NCBI GenBank assembly: GCA_028023455.1 | Contig: JAQFVV010006542.1 | Span: 711,271 to 775,270, forward strand | From: Epiperipatus broadwayi | Taxonomy: Eukaryota > Onychophora > Udeonychophora > Euonychophora > Peripatidae | Direction: 5' to 3' | DNA length: 64,000 nucleotides | Position numbers and translations under genes: made by a program | The notes under the pieces: generated by a model | Told to the model about the DNA's origin: nothing | The model's database searches: none | What the model saw: only the letters and a program-made list of their open reading frames with translations | Part shown: positions 1 through 12,823 of the stretch, piece after piece | Layout of the letters: every line of letters starts with the position of its first letter | How positions within the stretch are numbered: position 1 is the stretch's first letter

Positions 1-888
1 TGATTTTAAATTGGTAATTATTAAGCATTTCCCACAGCCCCATTTGCTTGCAATATCTTTTAATCATAACACCTACAGTTGCAATGTGAATTAAATAAAT
101 AACCTTAAAAAGTTAAAATATTGTTTTTACTAATTTTTTTTATTAATTTAATATCTTTTCAGCTTCCAGTAAGTGAATCAACAGACTTTAAAAGATTCTA
201 CTGTTAAATCATATTCTTAAATTTGAACCATTTATTAGCCCTAAGCCACTTGGCTTCATATATACTCTCTATATAAACACACATGCAAAAATTTATTTAA
301 TAATATATTTTTTATATCCCTGTTATACCACAAAATAAACTTTTTTTCTCTCTAAATTTTATAATCCGATTTGTGTTTAGATTAAAAGTATTATTAAATG
401 ATTGCTGATTATTTTGAATCATTTTTGTCTTGTCAGAATGTGTAAAAATGTTCTTTGATTAATGACTTTTTTAAAGATTATTTTTAAATACTCCACAATT
501 TACATTTTATTATTCAAATGGAAATTCTTAACATTTTTCACTTTAAAAATCCAATTCCTCTTTAAATTCCATTATAATGATAAAAAAGATTGTATTTAAT
601 TTTTTTTTGTTTGACTTTAAATGTAATATATAAACTACCTTTATTATTATATGTATACAACTGTAGATTTAATTGACTTGCATATATTTGAAAATGTATA
701 AACTTTTTTAACCTATTCATATCTTGATTAATAAATCAATACTTTAGAATTTAGTACATAATAATAGAAGTGGTTTAATAATCAAAATTAATTTTTTGAT
801 ACACATATTCTAATATCCGCAACAACATTATTTAATTTTGCTTTCTGTTAAAATTTTAGTAATAAAGATAATCTAATATAATAGTCAT
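1..888. other. A/T-rich spacer, no gene seen
   Basis: Low-complexity A/T-rich DNA with no open frame of note. A pyrimidine-rich acceptor-like site ends near 162, but a GTAAGT follows within a few bases, so no exon can be drawn. Confidence 0.6.
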
Positions 889-985
889 GCATTGGTGGTC
901 GAGAGATCAGCGACAGCTGCTTTACAAGAAGTTGTCCCGGGTTAGTGGGTTCGCTTCCCGGCTGATGCTATGACACATGAAAGAA
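889..985 (+). repeat. tRNA-Gly-like SINE or tRNA pseudogene
   Basis: An 80-bp segment (889-968) folds like a tRNA. A 7-bp acceptor stem pairs GCATTGG (889-895) with CTGATGC (962-968), with two wobble pairs. The 5' GCATTGGTGG and the GGGTTCGCTTCCCGG T-arm resemble tRNA-Gly, but a short extra segment before the T-arm would break a functional tRNA. The tail ATGCTATGACAC recurs at 47590-47601, which suggests a dispersed tRNA-derived SINE rather than a lone pseudogene. A working tRNA is unlikely because of the insertion and D-arm changes. Confidence 0.6.
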
Positions 986-1761
986 AGATAATATAATATG
1001 ATTAATAAAATTGAACTTCTCTATGGTTTAATTATTAAAGGCATTGTTAAGTAGAAGGATTAGTGCTGGCTATAACAGACATAAAAGCAAAAACACATCA
1101 AAATTTTGCAAATTTATATACACTTTTTCAAATGCATTGTATAATCATTAAAATAGTTTTAAAAATTATTTTGAAGAAATCTCTATACAAAATATTAACA
1201 TTTAAATATAATATATATTTATCTACACAATATGCATTATTATTGTAAAATACAATGTCAAGAAGTGTAATTGATTTTGAATTTTTAAAATTCCATCAGT
1301 AAGGTGCATAGTATTGTTCTCACAGATACCAACATAATTTTTTAACTAATTCAAATCCTATAATGCTGCATATTAATTGAGAGTAGCCACTGAAATAAAG
1401 TTCAAAATCATTTATGTTGTAGGGCACATGAAGCTCCTGATACTATGGCAGAATAATATTTATTTGTAGATGTACTCATCCCTTTGCTACTTATACATTT
1501 GTATTAAGTTATTACTAAGTATAGCAGTCACTGGCTATGGGGCTTTTTATACTTGTTAATTTTATTGCCTGTTGTCATTTCTATGACATGTGACCTTTGC
1601 TACTTTCTCTAAGGACCACAGCATAAAATTATTTGGGGAAATTACAGTCATAAATCGCAGAATAACTTTATTGTAATTATTTGCCTATTACAATTTGTTA
1701 CCTTATTTACATATCAATCTAATAGCTGCTTTACTTTTTCTTTTTTCCATATATCAAATGT

Positions 1762-1828
1762 GTTGATCAGGAAGCAAACCCGGGTCAGCTTCTTGGAAGG
1801 CAGTTATGCTAACCACTAGGTCACCAAC
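1762..1828 (-). repeat. tRNA-Gly(UCC)-like pseudogene/SINE head
   Basis: On the - strand this reads as a decayed tRNA-Gly: acceptor GTTGGTG pairs 6 of 7 with GATCAAC, the A-box region contains TAGTGGTTAGCAT, the anticodon loop CTTCCAA gives UCC, and the B-box region is GGGTTTGCTTCC. The substitutions in the T-arm and the acceptor mismatch argue against a functional gene. It may be the promoter head of a tRNA-derived SINE, but no body or tail could be defined. Confidence 0.6.
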
Positions 1829-3090
1829 ACTTGTCTAGCTGTTTTCCTTTTGTTCACTGAATTTGATTTTTTAATGTAAAACTAGTCTAGAAAACAGTAT
1901 GAGTTCATCTAGGCTTGTTAAATAGAATGAGTAGTCTGTGAGTTCATTACAATTACAATTCTTCTTTTACTATAAATCAACAAGGATTCATTACAAGGTC
2001 ATTTTTACTTGATTAAATTTAGTGTATATCTTTATAAACAATTTATAACTTTCATTTGTAGCTGAAATATTTGAACTTTTAAATTAAAACTTATGAAGTT
2101 TATATTTTATTTTCATTTCTCAGTGTTGGTCATTTTTAACAATTGTTTTTAACTTGTATATATCTCACTTTTAATATTTTAAAATTTATTTATATTATTT
2201 GAAAATAAAATCATTAACGTTTCCATTAAAGTAATAGGTAAGCAGCAATGAACAATGTCAAATTTGTCATTTTAAATTTTAATTTTTTTAACATATTACA
2301 AGATACAAATGTTTTTGATTTATTTTTAAAACATCCCTTAAAATTGTTTTCAGAGCCTTTCATCAAAGCTTTCCAGTGCTTCATTAAAACACTGAAAGAT
2401 AGTTACTTCATACATTATTGTAATTTCAACAAATTGAATTTTTTTTTTTTGGGGGGGGGGCAGGTTTAGTTGCTCATTAAGATGTCATTCTCTTCCAACA
2501 ATCTAGTGTCATCCAATTAATTAGCCAATTTTTTACAAACTTATAATAGATTATTTAATATAATTATTAACAATCTTTGACTGGATTATTAAAAGTTTAT
2601 TAAAAATACTATGTTACTTAAATTTAAAATAATTATATCTTTTTAAGATGGCAATTTTATACTTCTTTTATTTTCAGGGCATTTTTATTGATGTTATTTA
2701 TATACTAATTAATCAAAAATCATTAATAAGATTGTGGAGATAAGTATCTATTCTCCAAAAACTGCTGACAGTTAATCCATTATTAAAAATCAAATGAATT
2801 TTTTTGAGGCTATGGAAGTCAGGATTTTAGATAAAAGAGAAGACAGTTCCAGAAGAAAAACCTAGCTCTCCAGACAGAACCACATCTATCCATACTTCTG
2901 CTTTTACTACATATAAAAATATTCATAGCATACTCCCTTTCAATAAGCAGATCACAGTAGGAACAATTATTCTACAATATTTTCAGTATTCTCTGTGCAG
3001 TCATTTACCATAAAAAATTCAAGTATATATATATATATATAATAAATAAAGTTTGATATCTGTATTCGTTTCACAATATATGTAATATAC
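1829..3090. other. A/T-rich spacer
   Basis: No gene seen. It includes a T10/G10 homopolymer junction at about 2439-2460 and a short (AT) run at about 3026-3041. Confidence 0.5.
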
Positions 3091-3096
3091 AAATCA

Positions 3097-3274
3097 ATAT
3101 ATATATCAAAATACAGTACAATTTATATAAATTATATTCTTTTAGAAGTACTTTCGACTATACACTTTGTAGTCTTTATCAACTATATAACATTATATAG
3201 TTGATAAAGACTACAAAGTGTATAGTCGAAAGTACTTCTAAAAGAATATAATTTATATAAATTGTACTGTATTT

Positions 3275-3286
<12 letters not shown>
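3097..3286. repeat. Perfect 190-bp palindrome (foldback)
   Basis: Arms 3097-3190 and 3193-3286 are exact reverse complements over 94 bp, separated by only two bases (CA at 3191-3192). The right arm runs directly into an (AT)n tract reaching about 3356. Neither arm has an open frame. Perfect arms imply a very recent inverted duplication, strong gene conversion, or an assembly or library artefact. Confidence 0.9.

Positions 3287-3356
<70 letters not shown>
3276..3356. repeat. (AT)n microsatellite, about 40 units
   Basis: Uninterrupted AT dinucleotides abutting the palindrome on its left. Confidence 0.95.
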
Positions 3357-3359
<3 letters not shown>

Positions 3360-3852
3360 GTACAGCCATTAAAGTCTTATTGAAGAGTTAATTGAAAAAA
3401 ATAATATTTTCAAAACAAAAAAAATATGGATAAAATTTTCTCAATGCAGCATAAACATTATTTTAACATATAATGCATAATTGTTTTTGTTAAAGAAAAG
3501 TGATACAAAATTTATTGCATAATTGTACTTAAAAAAGTTATACAAATGAATGTGACATTTTTAAAACACCAAATACTGACAAAATAGTAAACAAACTATT
3601 GTTAACATAACATATAATGCATAATTTTTTTTAAAAACTATGAAGTTGGATGCATAATTCATAAAAAAGAAAAGCGTGCATTGATTTATACAAAGCAATG
3701 CAAATTATTAGAAACCAAAAAGTCATTTTTAAATATAATGCATCATTTTATATGAAAACAATATAAACTAAGAAAGACAAATATATAATTTTTAAAGCAA
3801 AAAACAATATCACCAAATATTACCAAAACCACACTTTTCTTTATTTTATGTA

Positions 3853-4075
3853 ATATCCTATATAAATACAATTTATCCAAAACACTTCAAACACTTTTTA
3901 GCAAAACTCTTTATTTGTACATATATACATAAACCTACGTTTCTACTGTCCTGCAGTATTCTTCAGAGCCAAGACTGCAGGACAGTCAAAACATAGGTAT
4001 ATGTATATATGTACAATGAGTTTTGCTAAAAAGCATTCAATGTGGTTTGGATAAATTGTATTTATATAGGATATT
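3853..4075. repeat. Imperfect foldback with about 100-bp arms
   Basis: The left arm (3853-3956) and right arm (3975-4075) are inverted copies with scattered mismatches. Shared blocks include ATATCCTATATAAATACAAT at one end and CTGTCCTGCAG at the loop side. The loop is 18 bp (3957-3974). No coding potential. It is older than the palindrome at 3097 and not obviously related to it. Confidence 0.8.
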
Positions 4076-5152
4076 CCCAAATCACATTGTCAACAGTGGA
4101 AAGTTGAATAAATGTTTTTGAGAAATAATATGAAAACGTCTTGCTTGTTTCTGTGCTGTCATAGTATTTTTCAACAGATGTGATCCTTGTGAGAGTTTTT
4201 ACCAATGACTGGCACGCAACATCCAGAAACTAAAATTTTGAAAAGATGACCTCTATATTTTGTCCAAATAGTAATTATAATAATGTTTTATTTTGAATAG
4301 AAAATGTTGCTGAAAAATTTTAATTGTGAAAAACAAAATTTATGGCAATGTCAAAGACTAAATTAGTAAAAATAACCATTTTCTGTTGTCCAAATAATAA
4401 TTCAAAGGATTTGTCTCAAACAGAAATTGTCAATTTTAATTGATACAAAGCAGTTTGTTAAAAAAACAAACTGTTAAAAATTGTATTCAATAGTGAAATT
4501 TTCATTTATTTGAATAATTTGTGAAAATATTTCTGTCATTTTTTTTTCTGTCCAAATTTAAAAAAGATATTTTGAATAAAAATTATCAATGTTAAATCAA
4601 AAATAGGGGTTGTTTTTTTTTTTAAAAAAAAAAACTATTTATTATGAAAATTATAATATATAGTAAAAAATATTTGAATTGATTTTTTTTATTGCAAATT
4701 TTAATAAATAGAAAGCATCACTTATTTGAACTTTTTTATTTATGGAATAGTATTTCAATACACCTTTGCAGGCTTATTCTCATATATATTATGCAGAATG
4801 TCTTGTCAAATAGTATCATAGCTTTTTAAGTAAAAATCAGACATCATAGAAAAGATGGCCACATTCGCCAAGCGTTCTAATTAATGGATTACGAGGGATT
4901 AAATCGCTTTTCATTCTTGTTTACTTTCTAATTTAAGTAGCTAGGTACTCATTTATCACCAACTATTGGACAGTTAAGTGGTTATATCAGAAACTGCATT
5001 TGGTCCACAATCAAATTTTTGCCATGGAGCTTTAAATATAGTTTACTTATTTGTTATTTAATGCAGCAACATCTATCTTATTTGCTTTATAATCAACCAA
5101 CATCACAATTAAGCATTATTTTATCATTATGAAATAATATATATATATATAT
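4076..5152. other. A/T-rich spacer
   Basis: No gene seen. It contains a T-run/A-run hairpin (about 4611-4634) and ends in an (AT) run (about 5138-5152) that abuts the LTR element beginning at 5153. Confidence 0.5.
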
Positions 5153-5505
5153 TGTGCCCATCGGATTTGTATGTTCACGTAACAAGATCTAGCATCTAGG
5201 CAAAAGTACCTCGAATCCAATCATGCGCAAGATACACAGGTCAGGAGCACTCATGAATTCTGCCCTATTTGCCTATTCCCCAGATCTATAACATTATGAG
5301 CAACAATTCTGATGACATCGATTAATCCACTTCTCATCCGCCAGCATCGATCATCGGAGACACAAAAGACTCAAGGCTAACTCATGATAGAATAACTTAA
5401 TAATGAGCATGTTAATTATGTGTAGAGTGGGGATCATCTAGTCATATTTAAGCTTAAGAAATAACTTAATATTTATATTAACTAAAGAAAGCACTGATTC
5501 GAGTT

Positions 5506-5547
<42 letters not shown>

Positions 5548-8042
5548 GATTTATTAATAATAATTATGTCGGGTCATTTAGCCGATGTGAGCCTCAGGAT
5601 TATTATAGATATTTATTTGAATCATTTTATACAATAACATGATAATTGCGGCTATGCCAATAATATATATATGTGTTTCAGTAAGTTAGCGCTATTAGAA
5701 TAGATTATTAGAACGCTATCACACCTCCAGAAATGAAAAGAGCATTTGATTACTTCAAACAATAACTTTAACACAGATAATATTTGATTACATTTAATAT
5801 GATGGTTAACTGGGAATTTTAGATAATTAATGCATGGGATGGGTAATGAACAATTTACACAAACGATACTAAATTTATCATATTAATACTTATATTAAAA
5901 TAAGGGACATATGTTTGTTTAAATAAATCATTTCATTACAGCTTATGAATACTTTTGGGCGAATGATAAGATAAGGGAAAAGCGGTGTGTGCATGGTGGC
6001 TTATTATCGATCCTTTTTATAGATCCTGGAGTGTGCTTCACGAATTCTAAGAAGTGACCGATTTCCTCTGCAAACTATGGCAGGGTTGGTTTTACGAATG
6101 GAAAGAGTCCAGATTCCCTGGAATGAGGTACAGGTGAATCATGGATAATGAGGAGTAGTCGGCTATGTCAGTATTGGGCTGGTCTTTCCAGAGCAATCTC
6201 TGTATAAAGCATGCACGAACCAAGGATGTCCCCAGGGTGTTTTTACAGCCTGGTTCAAGGACATTGAGATGATGATGGGGTCCGACTTTGCGGTTGCCTA
6301 CATGTAATAAAGAAGCACGAACGTATATATAAAATAGAATGGCCTTTATGCACTAAACGCTTATTAATAAACCATAAATATACTTCTGAAATTAAAGATT
6401 ATTGGGACATATTTATTGCCCACGAAAAATGAACTATTCAGCATAATGACATGGCTTCACTTTAAGCAAACAGGGATAATAATTATACATATAAACATAG
6501 AATAAAAGGTTAAGGTCCCCCTCCCCCTTACATTATATTACTTAATATTATTCATTATGTTTTACACATTAAACCTCAATTTTGGTTGATTTACGGCCTT
6601 GTGGAAATACATTAATTGATTGCAAAATAAAAAGGGTGGTCATAATAGCTAAGATAAAATTTACTATAGTTGAAAGATAAAAGATAGCACATTATTTAGG
6701 AAGAAGAATTGGAAAAACAGATGTCAAATCTGTTTTTCAACAGTAAACATGAAAAATATAATTAATTTATTTCTCTAAAACCGCGAGCATCTGGGCAAGC
6801 TGAATAAGACTTGTTTTTATCAATTATAAATTATTTACTCAGTAAATGATGGGTGGGGAAAACAAAATAAGTTATATGCTGTCGATTTTAGAATATTATT
6901 GGCATTAACTTTAAAATATAAATACATAAAAATGTTAATAAAAATTATTGGCCACTTTTAAATAAAATAAAAGAAAAACAGTTTATAAGAGGCTTAGCAT
7001 AGATTAGTTATATAGAGTTATATATAGTTGAAGACATTTAAAAGATATAGTTTAAAATATACACATTACATAGAAGGAAGGATTTTTGCAATTATAAGCA
7101 GTCTGAGTTCTTTACCTTGATGATTGAGAAAAGCATTTCACTAGGAATCAGTACATCAGTATTGTCACTATATCTAGGGTAGCAGGATGATTTGAGATAG
7201 CACTTCATTTTATTGGAAAGACATATGTAAAGTTCAGTAGCACGGAGTACGAAAGCTTCGTTCATGGGATCAGCATGTTAGAACGGAGGAACAAGGCGAA
7301 ATTTACTACTCGCAACACATTGCATGAAAATTACATCGGGTGTGGATTATGTTCAGCAGCATGGCTATTTAATGATCTCTCCTTCGTTTTTGGATTCAAA
7401 TCCAGCAGTATTTATACTTTTTAATTTGAATTTGTAACTAGGCAACTACTGCTGGACCTGAGGCAGTTTAAGCATTTAAATTTCATTTGGCCGGATACTC
7501 TTATCTGGTAAGATGTTTGAAACAATGCAAGTTTGTTATCAGTTTCTCGAACAATTGTTTTAAAATATATCTTGTGATTTTAAAACAAGCTAGTGTGGAC
7601 AATTTCCACTAATGGGTTTCTTCTATTATTACTAATTTGTAATCTACTATTTTAATCTAAAGGGTCTTCCGGGTTATTGTTTTTCGAGAGACTTACTAAC
7701 AAGATTGCATCATTTCTGGCTACAAACTTATATATGGAAAATATAATAAGTATCATATATAATATCTTATATATATAATATACTATTAATTCAATCACAA
7801 TCTCCTACGTTAAAATATACATATATATTTATTATTTACACCCGCATACACATGAGAATATTATTATTAGATTAAATATTAAATTAAGACACATATGTTT
7901 ACATTATTTTATACTATTGGGTAAGGAAATATATTATTAGTTATGTGTATACGTGTGTAAGGACGAGTTTGAATATGGTTAGGTGGTAGGAGATTGGATG
8001 TGGGCTGTGAAGCAGGATTTGATCATCAGATCATCTGCTTTA
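5153..8042 (+). repeat. 5' LTR of LARD-like element
   Basis: This 2.89 kb copy aligns with 11000-13861 almost end to end at high identity; differences are mostly transitions. It holds about 130 bp near 6800-6930 that the 3' copy lacks. Possible promoter signals include a TATTTATA stretch near 7410. A GATTCAAATCC near 7397 resembles a Pol III B box but may be chance. No persuasive open frame. Confidence 0.8.
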
Positions 8043-9384
8043 TTTTCCTGAACTTACCGAAAAAAATGAAAAATCGTTAAAAAAGAAAAAAAAAGCTTTT
8101 ACTTGATGTACAGGTAACTAAAGAACAACTTTGGATTGGCGATGTATCTAAAGAATTTTATGCCTTACACTTGCGGTATACTAACTCTCTATTATATTGA
8201 AATTTTATGATTTTTGTTTAAGGTATAATATCTCTCTGCTATATTGGAAATTTTATGACTTTATTTATGCTGAAATATTCGAACTCTGTCATGTTACTAG
8301 GAATTTTATCTAAGCTACAATGCCCTCTCTACTATATTAGAAACCTTTATGGGTTTTATTAAAAAATTTATGACTTTTGACGAAATACCCTTTTTGTTAT
8401 ATTAAAATTTTACTGCCTTAAAAAAAACTTGCTTAGTTAATTGGATATAATATGATAATGATATAAGAACTATGCTATACAAATACAAATAATTCACTTA
8501 CATTAAAAAAAACTGCTTGGTTAATAGAATAACATATCAAAACTATGGTATAATATATAAATTATTTACTGCTTGGTTAATAGAGTAACATATCAATAAT
8601 TAAAAAAAAACTACTAAAGCATATAGAAATTATTAGAATCCTAAGATCATTTACCATTCCATATCCAGATTGTCAGGTTCTATCTGTCCGGCTTCTCCTC
8701 CCCCCATTCTACCCTCTTCCCCTTGCTCTACTCTCCACCTCCTGTACTCAATCCATATTTATTTAAATGATTATTGCTATCCTACCTGTTATTTAATATT
8801 AATTGTTTCTAGATCTAGTTTTCTAACTGCTCTTTAATGCAAAATATATAAAAAAAAATTATTATAATTTCTACCTGGCTTCTTTATGTCTTCTTTCATG
8901 GTCTATTTTTGGGAGTTGTTCTCTAGCACCTGAAACATCTTGACAATATGATTAATTAACAATTGTATTGATATACTTAATACATTTATTTTGAACCGAA
9001 AAAAAAAAACTATACAACTTTTATAAACCATTGCTTTCAAACTCTTTTTATTTTAAGTAACTCGATCACCTATTGGCATATTTATTTTGGTATTAATACC
9101 GGGCGCCAGCCAAAGGGATAGGGCTATATGTTCTGACCAGATGATCCACTATTAATGGGTTGTATACTTAAATAGTTATACATTTAGTTTAATAAAAAAA
9201 ATTATTATGGCCTTATCATATATTTATATAAGAGGATGAAAATGTAACACAAAATATCATTTTATTTTTCATTGACTTACAACTGTTAGCTACGCATTAG
9301 TATTATTAAAAGATTTCAAAAAAAATTTCTTCTTTTGCACCTTTGCGATTATTAGAATCATTGTTTTATTGTTTTTAACAGTGA

Positions 9385-10551
9385 AACCATTTAAAAGCTG
9401 TCACTTATTTAACTGTCAGACTTGAACATATTATAAATTTAAAATACTTATTTAACAGATGTATTAACAAGGAAAATTTTTTTTTATATTTAACATCATT
9501 ATTTAAAACATTCACAAAAAATTATCATATATTATTTAGCGCACACACTACTTTACTATCTTTTTATCTTTAAATGTGAAAGCCCCTTAAAAGCTATCAC
9601 TAATTTAATTCTCTCAGGCTTGGAACTATTATTATTTGAAACATAAAAAGAAATTATATAGAACATAGTTATTTAAAGCATTTATGAAAGATTATTATAT
9701 ATTATTATTTAGCACATGCTTCAAAACTTGGGCATATTATATTTATTTATAACATATTAAAACAAAACTATTATTATTTGAAACATAAAAAGAAATTATA
9801 TAGAACATCGTTATTTAAAGCATTTATGAAAAATTATTATTTAATATGATTATTTAGTGCACACTTCAAAACTTGGGCATATTATATTTATTTATAACAT
9901 TTATTAAAATGAAAAAAAAAATATTATATATCTCAATACTATTATTCTATATCGTACACACTTCTTTATCATCTTTTTACTTTAAATGTGAAAAACCCCT
10001 TAAAAGCTATCACTATTTTATTACATTGTAAATTCGAAATACTTTGTTATTTAAAATCATTTATGGAAACTTTTATATATATAAACACTACTATTTAAAA
10101 CACATACTTTATTTTTATTATAAATGTGAAGGTCCCTTAAAAGCTAACACTATTTTATCTTACGGTAAACTCGAAAACACTTTTACATTGTACAAATCAT
10201 TCATGGAAAATATCATATAAAGACACTATTTAAAACATACTTTTTATTTTATTATCTGTGGAGGTTCTTTTAAAACTAACATTATTTTATTTACGGGCAT
10301 CCTGCATGTAATTTTACATCTATGACCCTCCAAAAAAAAAACATTATACAACATCTTATTCACTTCTTTTTTTTTTTTTTGAAAAAAAAAAAAACAACAC
10401 ATTTTATTTTATAAGAATGAAAGCCCCTTAAAAGCTATCACTCTTTTATCATTGGAAACTTACATGTATACGAAAACTAGGAACATTATTTAGGAGAAGC
10501 ACATCTTTATTTTTAATTAATTTGAAAGTAAGAGCCCCTTAAAAGCTGTTA
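9385..10551 (+). repeat. Recurring CCCCTTAAAAGCTATCAC motif array
   Basis: Seven copies of a 24-26 bp block, roughly GTGAAAGCCCCTTAAAAG followed by CTATCAC, occur near 9385, 9575, 9988, 10126, 10257, 10417 and 10529, all in the same orientation. Spacings are irregular (about 110-410 bp). Each is commonly preceded by a T-rich run and followed by TATTTTA. The core is better kept than the DNA between copies, so this may be a protein- or RNA-recognition element rather than a simple decayed tandem repeat. Confidence 0.7.
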
Positions 10552-10979
10552 CTTCTTTACTTCTTTTTTTAAAAACTCGTGAGAATTATACATGTAATGA
10601 ATATTTACAGACAAGGAATAAAACATTATATACCACTATCATTATTCAAATCATATACGTGAAAGAAAACAAAGCAAAACTGCCACTATTTTATTTTATA
10701 GGTTTGTGAAAACGAAAAAACTTTTAAAACTTTTATGTGGAAAAAAATATTGAATACATGACATACTTGAAACATATTTTTATATATTTATATTAACAAT
10801 GACTCACAGGGAGCGTGTACCAATATTCCAAAAAAATTTTAAGCTGGGTGTCCGAAAAAAATTTTCAAAAAAAAAATTATTATTATTTTTTTAAAACATA
10901 TGTTACATCTATCACTATCTACTACTATCTCAGGTATATGGGTGTTTGTATTCGAAGCCCTATGTTGATGCACCAAACC

Positions 10980-10998
10980 CAGAGAAAAGAAAAAAAAA
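10980..10998 (+). promoter_or_regulatory. Polypurine tract before 3' LTR
   Basis: AGAGAAAAGAAAAAAAA lies immediately upstream of the TGTGCC start of the 3' LTR. In LTR elements this position primes plus-strand DNA synthesis. It is the best single piece of evidence for retroelement origin and for + orientation. Confidence 0.65.
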
Positions 10999-10999
10999 T

Positions 11000-12731
11000 C
11001 TGTGCCGGTCGGATTTGTATGTTCACGTAACAAGATCTAACATCTAGGCAAAAGTACCTCGAATCCAATCGTGTGCAAGATACACAGGTCAGGAGCACTC
11101 ATGAATTCTGCCCTATTTGCCTATTCCCCAGATCTATAACATTATGAGCAACAATCCCGATGACATCGATTAATCCACTTCTCATCTGCCGGCATCGATC
11201 ATCGGAGACACAAAAGACTCAAGGCTAACTCATGATAGAATAACTTAATAATGAGCATGTTAATTATGTGTAGAGTGGAGATCATCTAGTCATATTTAAG
11301 CTTAAGAAATAACGTAATATTTATCTTAACTAAAGAAAGCACTGATTCGAGTTTGATATATATATATATTTACGATTTATTAATAATAATTATGTCGGGT
11401 CATTTAGCCAACATGAGCCTCAGGATTATTATAGATATTTATTTGAATCATTTAATACAATAACATGATAATTGCGGCTATGCCAATAATATATATATAT
11501 GTGTTTGAGTAAATTAGCGCTATTAGAATAGATTATTAGAACGCTATCACACCCCCAGAAACAAAAAGAGCATTTGATTATTTCAAACAATAACTTTAAC
11601 ACAAATAATACTTGATTACATTTAATATGACGGTTAACTGGGAATTTTAGATAATTAATGCGCGGGATGGATAATGAACAATTTACACAAACGATATTAA
11701 ATTTATCATATTAATACTTATATTAAAATAAGGGACATATGTTTGTTTAAATAAATCATTTCATTACAGCTTATGAATACTTCTGGGCGAATGATAAGAT
11801 AAGGGAAAAGCAGTGCGTGCATGGTGGATTATTATCAGTCCTTTTTATGGATCCTGGAGTGTGCTTCACAAATTCTAAGAAGTGATCGATTTCCTCTGCG
11901 AACTTTGGCAGGGCCGGTTTTACGAATGGAAAGAGTCCAGATTCCCTGGAATGAGGTACAGGCGAATCGTGGATGATGAGGAGTGGTTCGCTATATCAGT
12001 ATTGGGCTGGTTTTTCCAGAGCGATCCCTGTATAAAGCATGCATGAACCAAGGATGTCCCCAGGGTGTTTTTACAGCCTGGTTCAAGGACATTGAGATGA
12101 CGATGGGGTCTGACTTTGCGGTTGCCTCCATGTAATAAAGAAGCTCGAACGTATATATAAAATAGAATGGCCTTTATGCACTAAACACTTATTAATAAAC
12201 CATAAATATACTTCTGAAATTAAAGATTATTGGGACGTATTTATTGCCCACAAATGATGAACTATTCAGCATAATGACATGGCTTCACTTTAAGCAAACA
12301 GGGATAATAATTATACATATAAACATAGAATAAAAGGTTAAGGTCCCCCTCCCCCTTACATTATATTACTTAATATTATTCATTATGTTTTACACATTAA
12401 ACCTCAATTTTTGTTTGATTTATGCCCTTGTGGAAATACATTAATTGATTGCAAAATAAAAAGGGTGGTCGTAATAGCTAAGATGAAATTTCCATATATA
12501 ATATAGTTGAAAGATAAAAGATAGCACATTATTTAGAAAGGAGAATTGGAAAAACAGATGTCAAATCTGTTTTTCAACAGTAAACATGAAAAATATAATT
12601 AATTTATTTCTCTAAAACTGCGAGCATCTGGGCAAGCCGTAAAAATGTTAATAAAAATTATTGGCCGCTTTTAAATAAAATAAAAGAAAAACATTTTATA
12701 AGAGGCTTAGCATAGATTAGTTATATAGAGT

Positions 12732-12767
<36 letters not shown>

Positions 12768-12788
12768 ACTCTATATAACTAATCTATA

Positions 12789-12823
<35 letters not shown>

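Larger units (their letters stand above)
8043..10999 (+). other. Non-coding interior of LARD-like element
   Basis: There is no gag or pol homology in any frame. The first part (about 8185-8400) is a degenerate repeat of roughly 60 bp built on CTATATTGGAAATTTTATGA-like units. Then 8500-8600 repeats CTGCTTGGTTAATAGA. A 140-bp block is duplicated at about 9629-9760 and 9770-9905. A short motif, CCCCTTAAAAGCTATCAC, recurs through 9385-10551. The stretch ends in the purine tract at 10980-10998. Confidence 0.7.

Noticed and set aside
889-968. Functional tRNA gene
   Set aside because: Extra bases before the T-arm, D-arm changes and an anticodon-stem mismatch.
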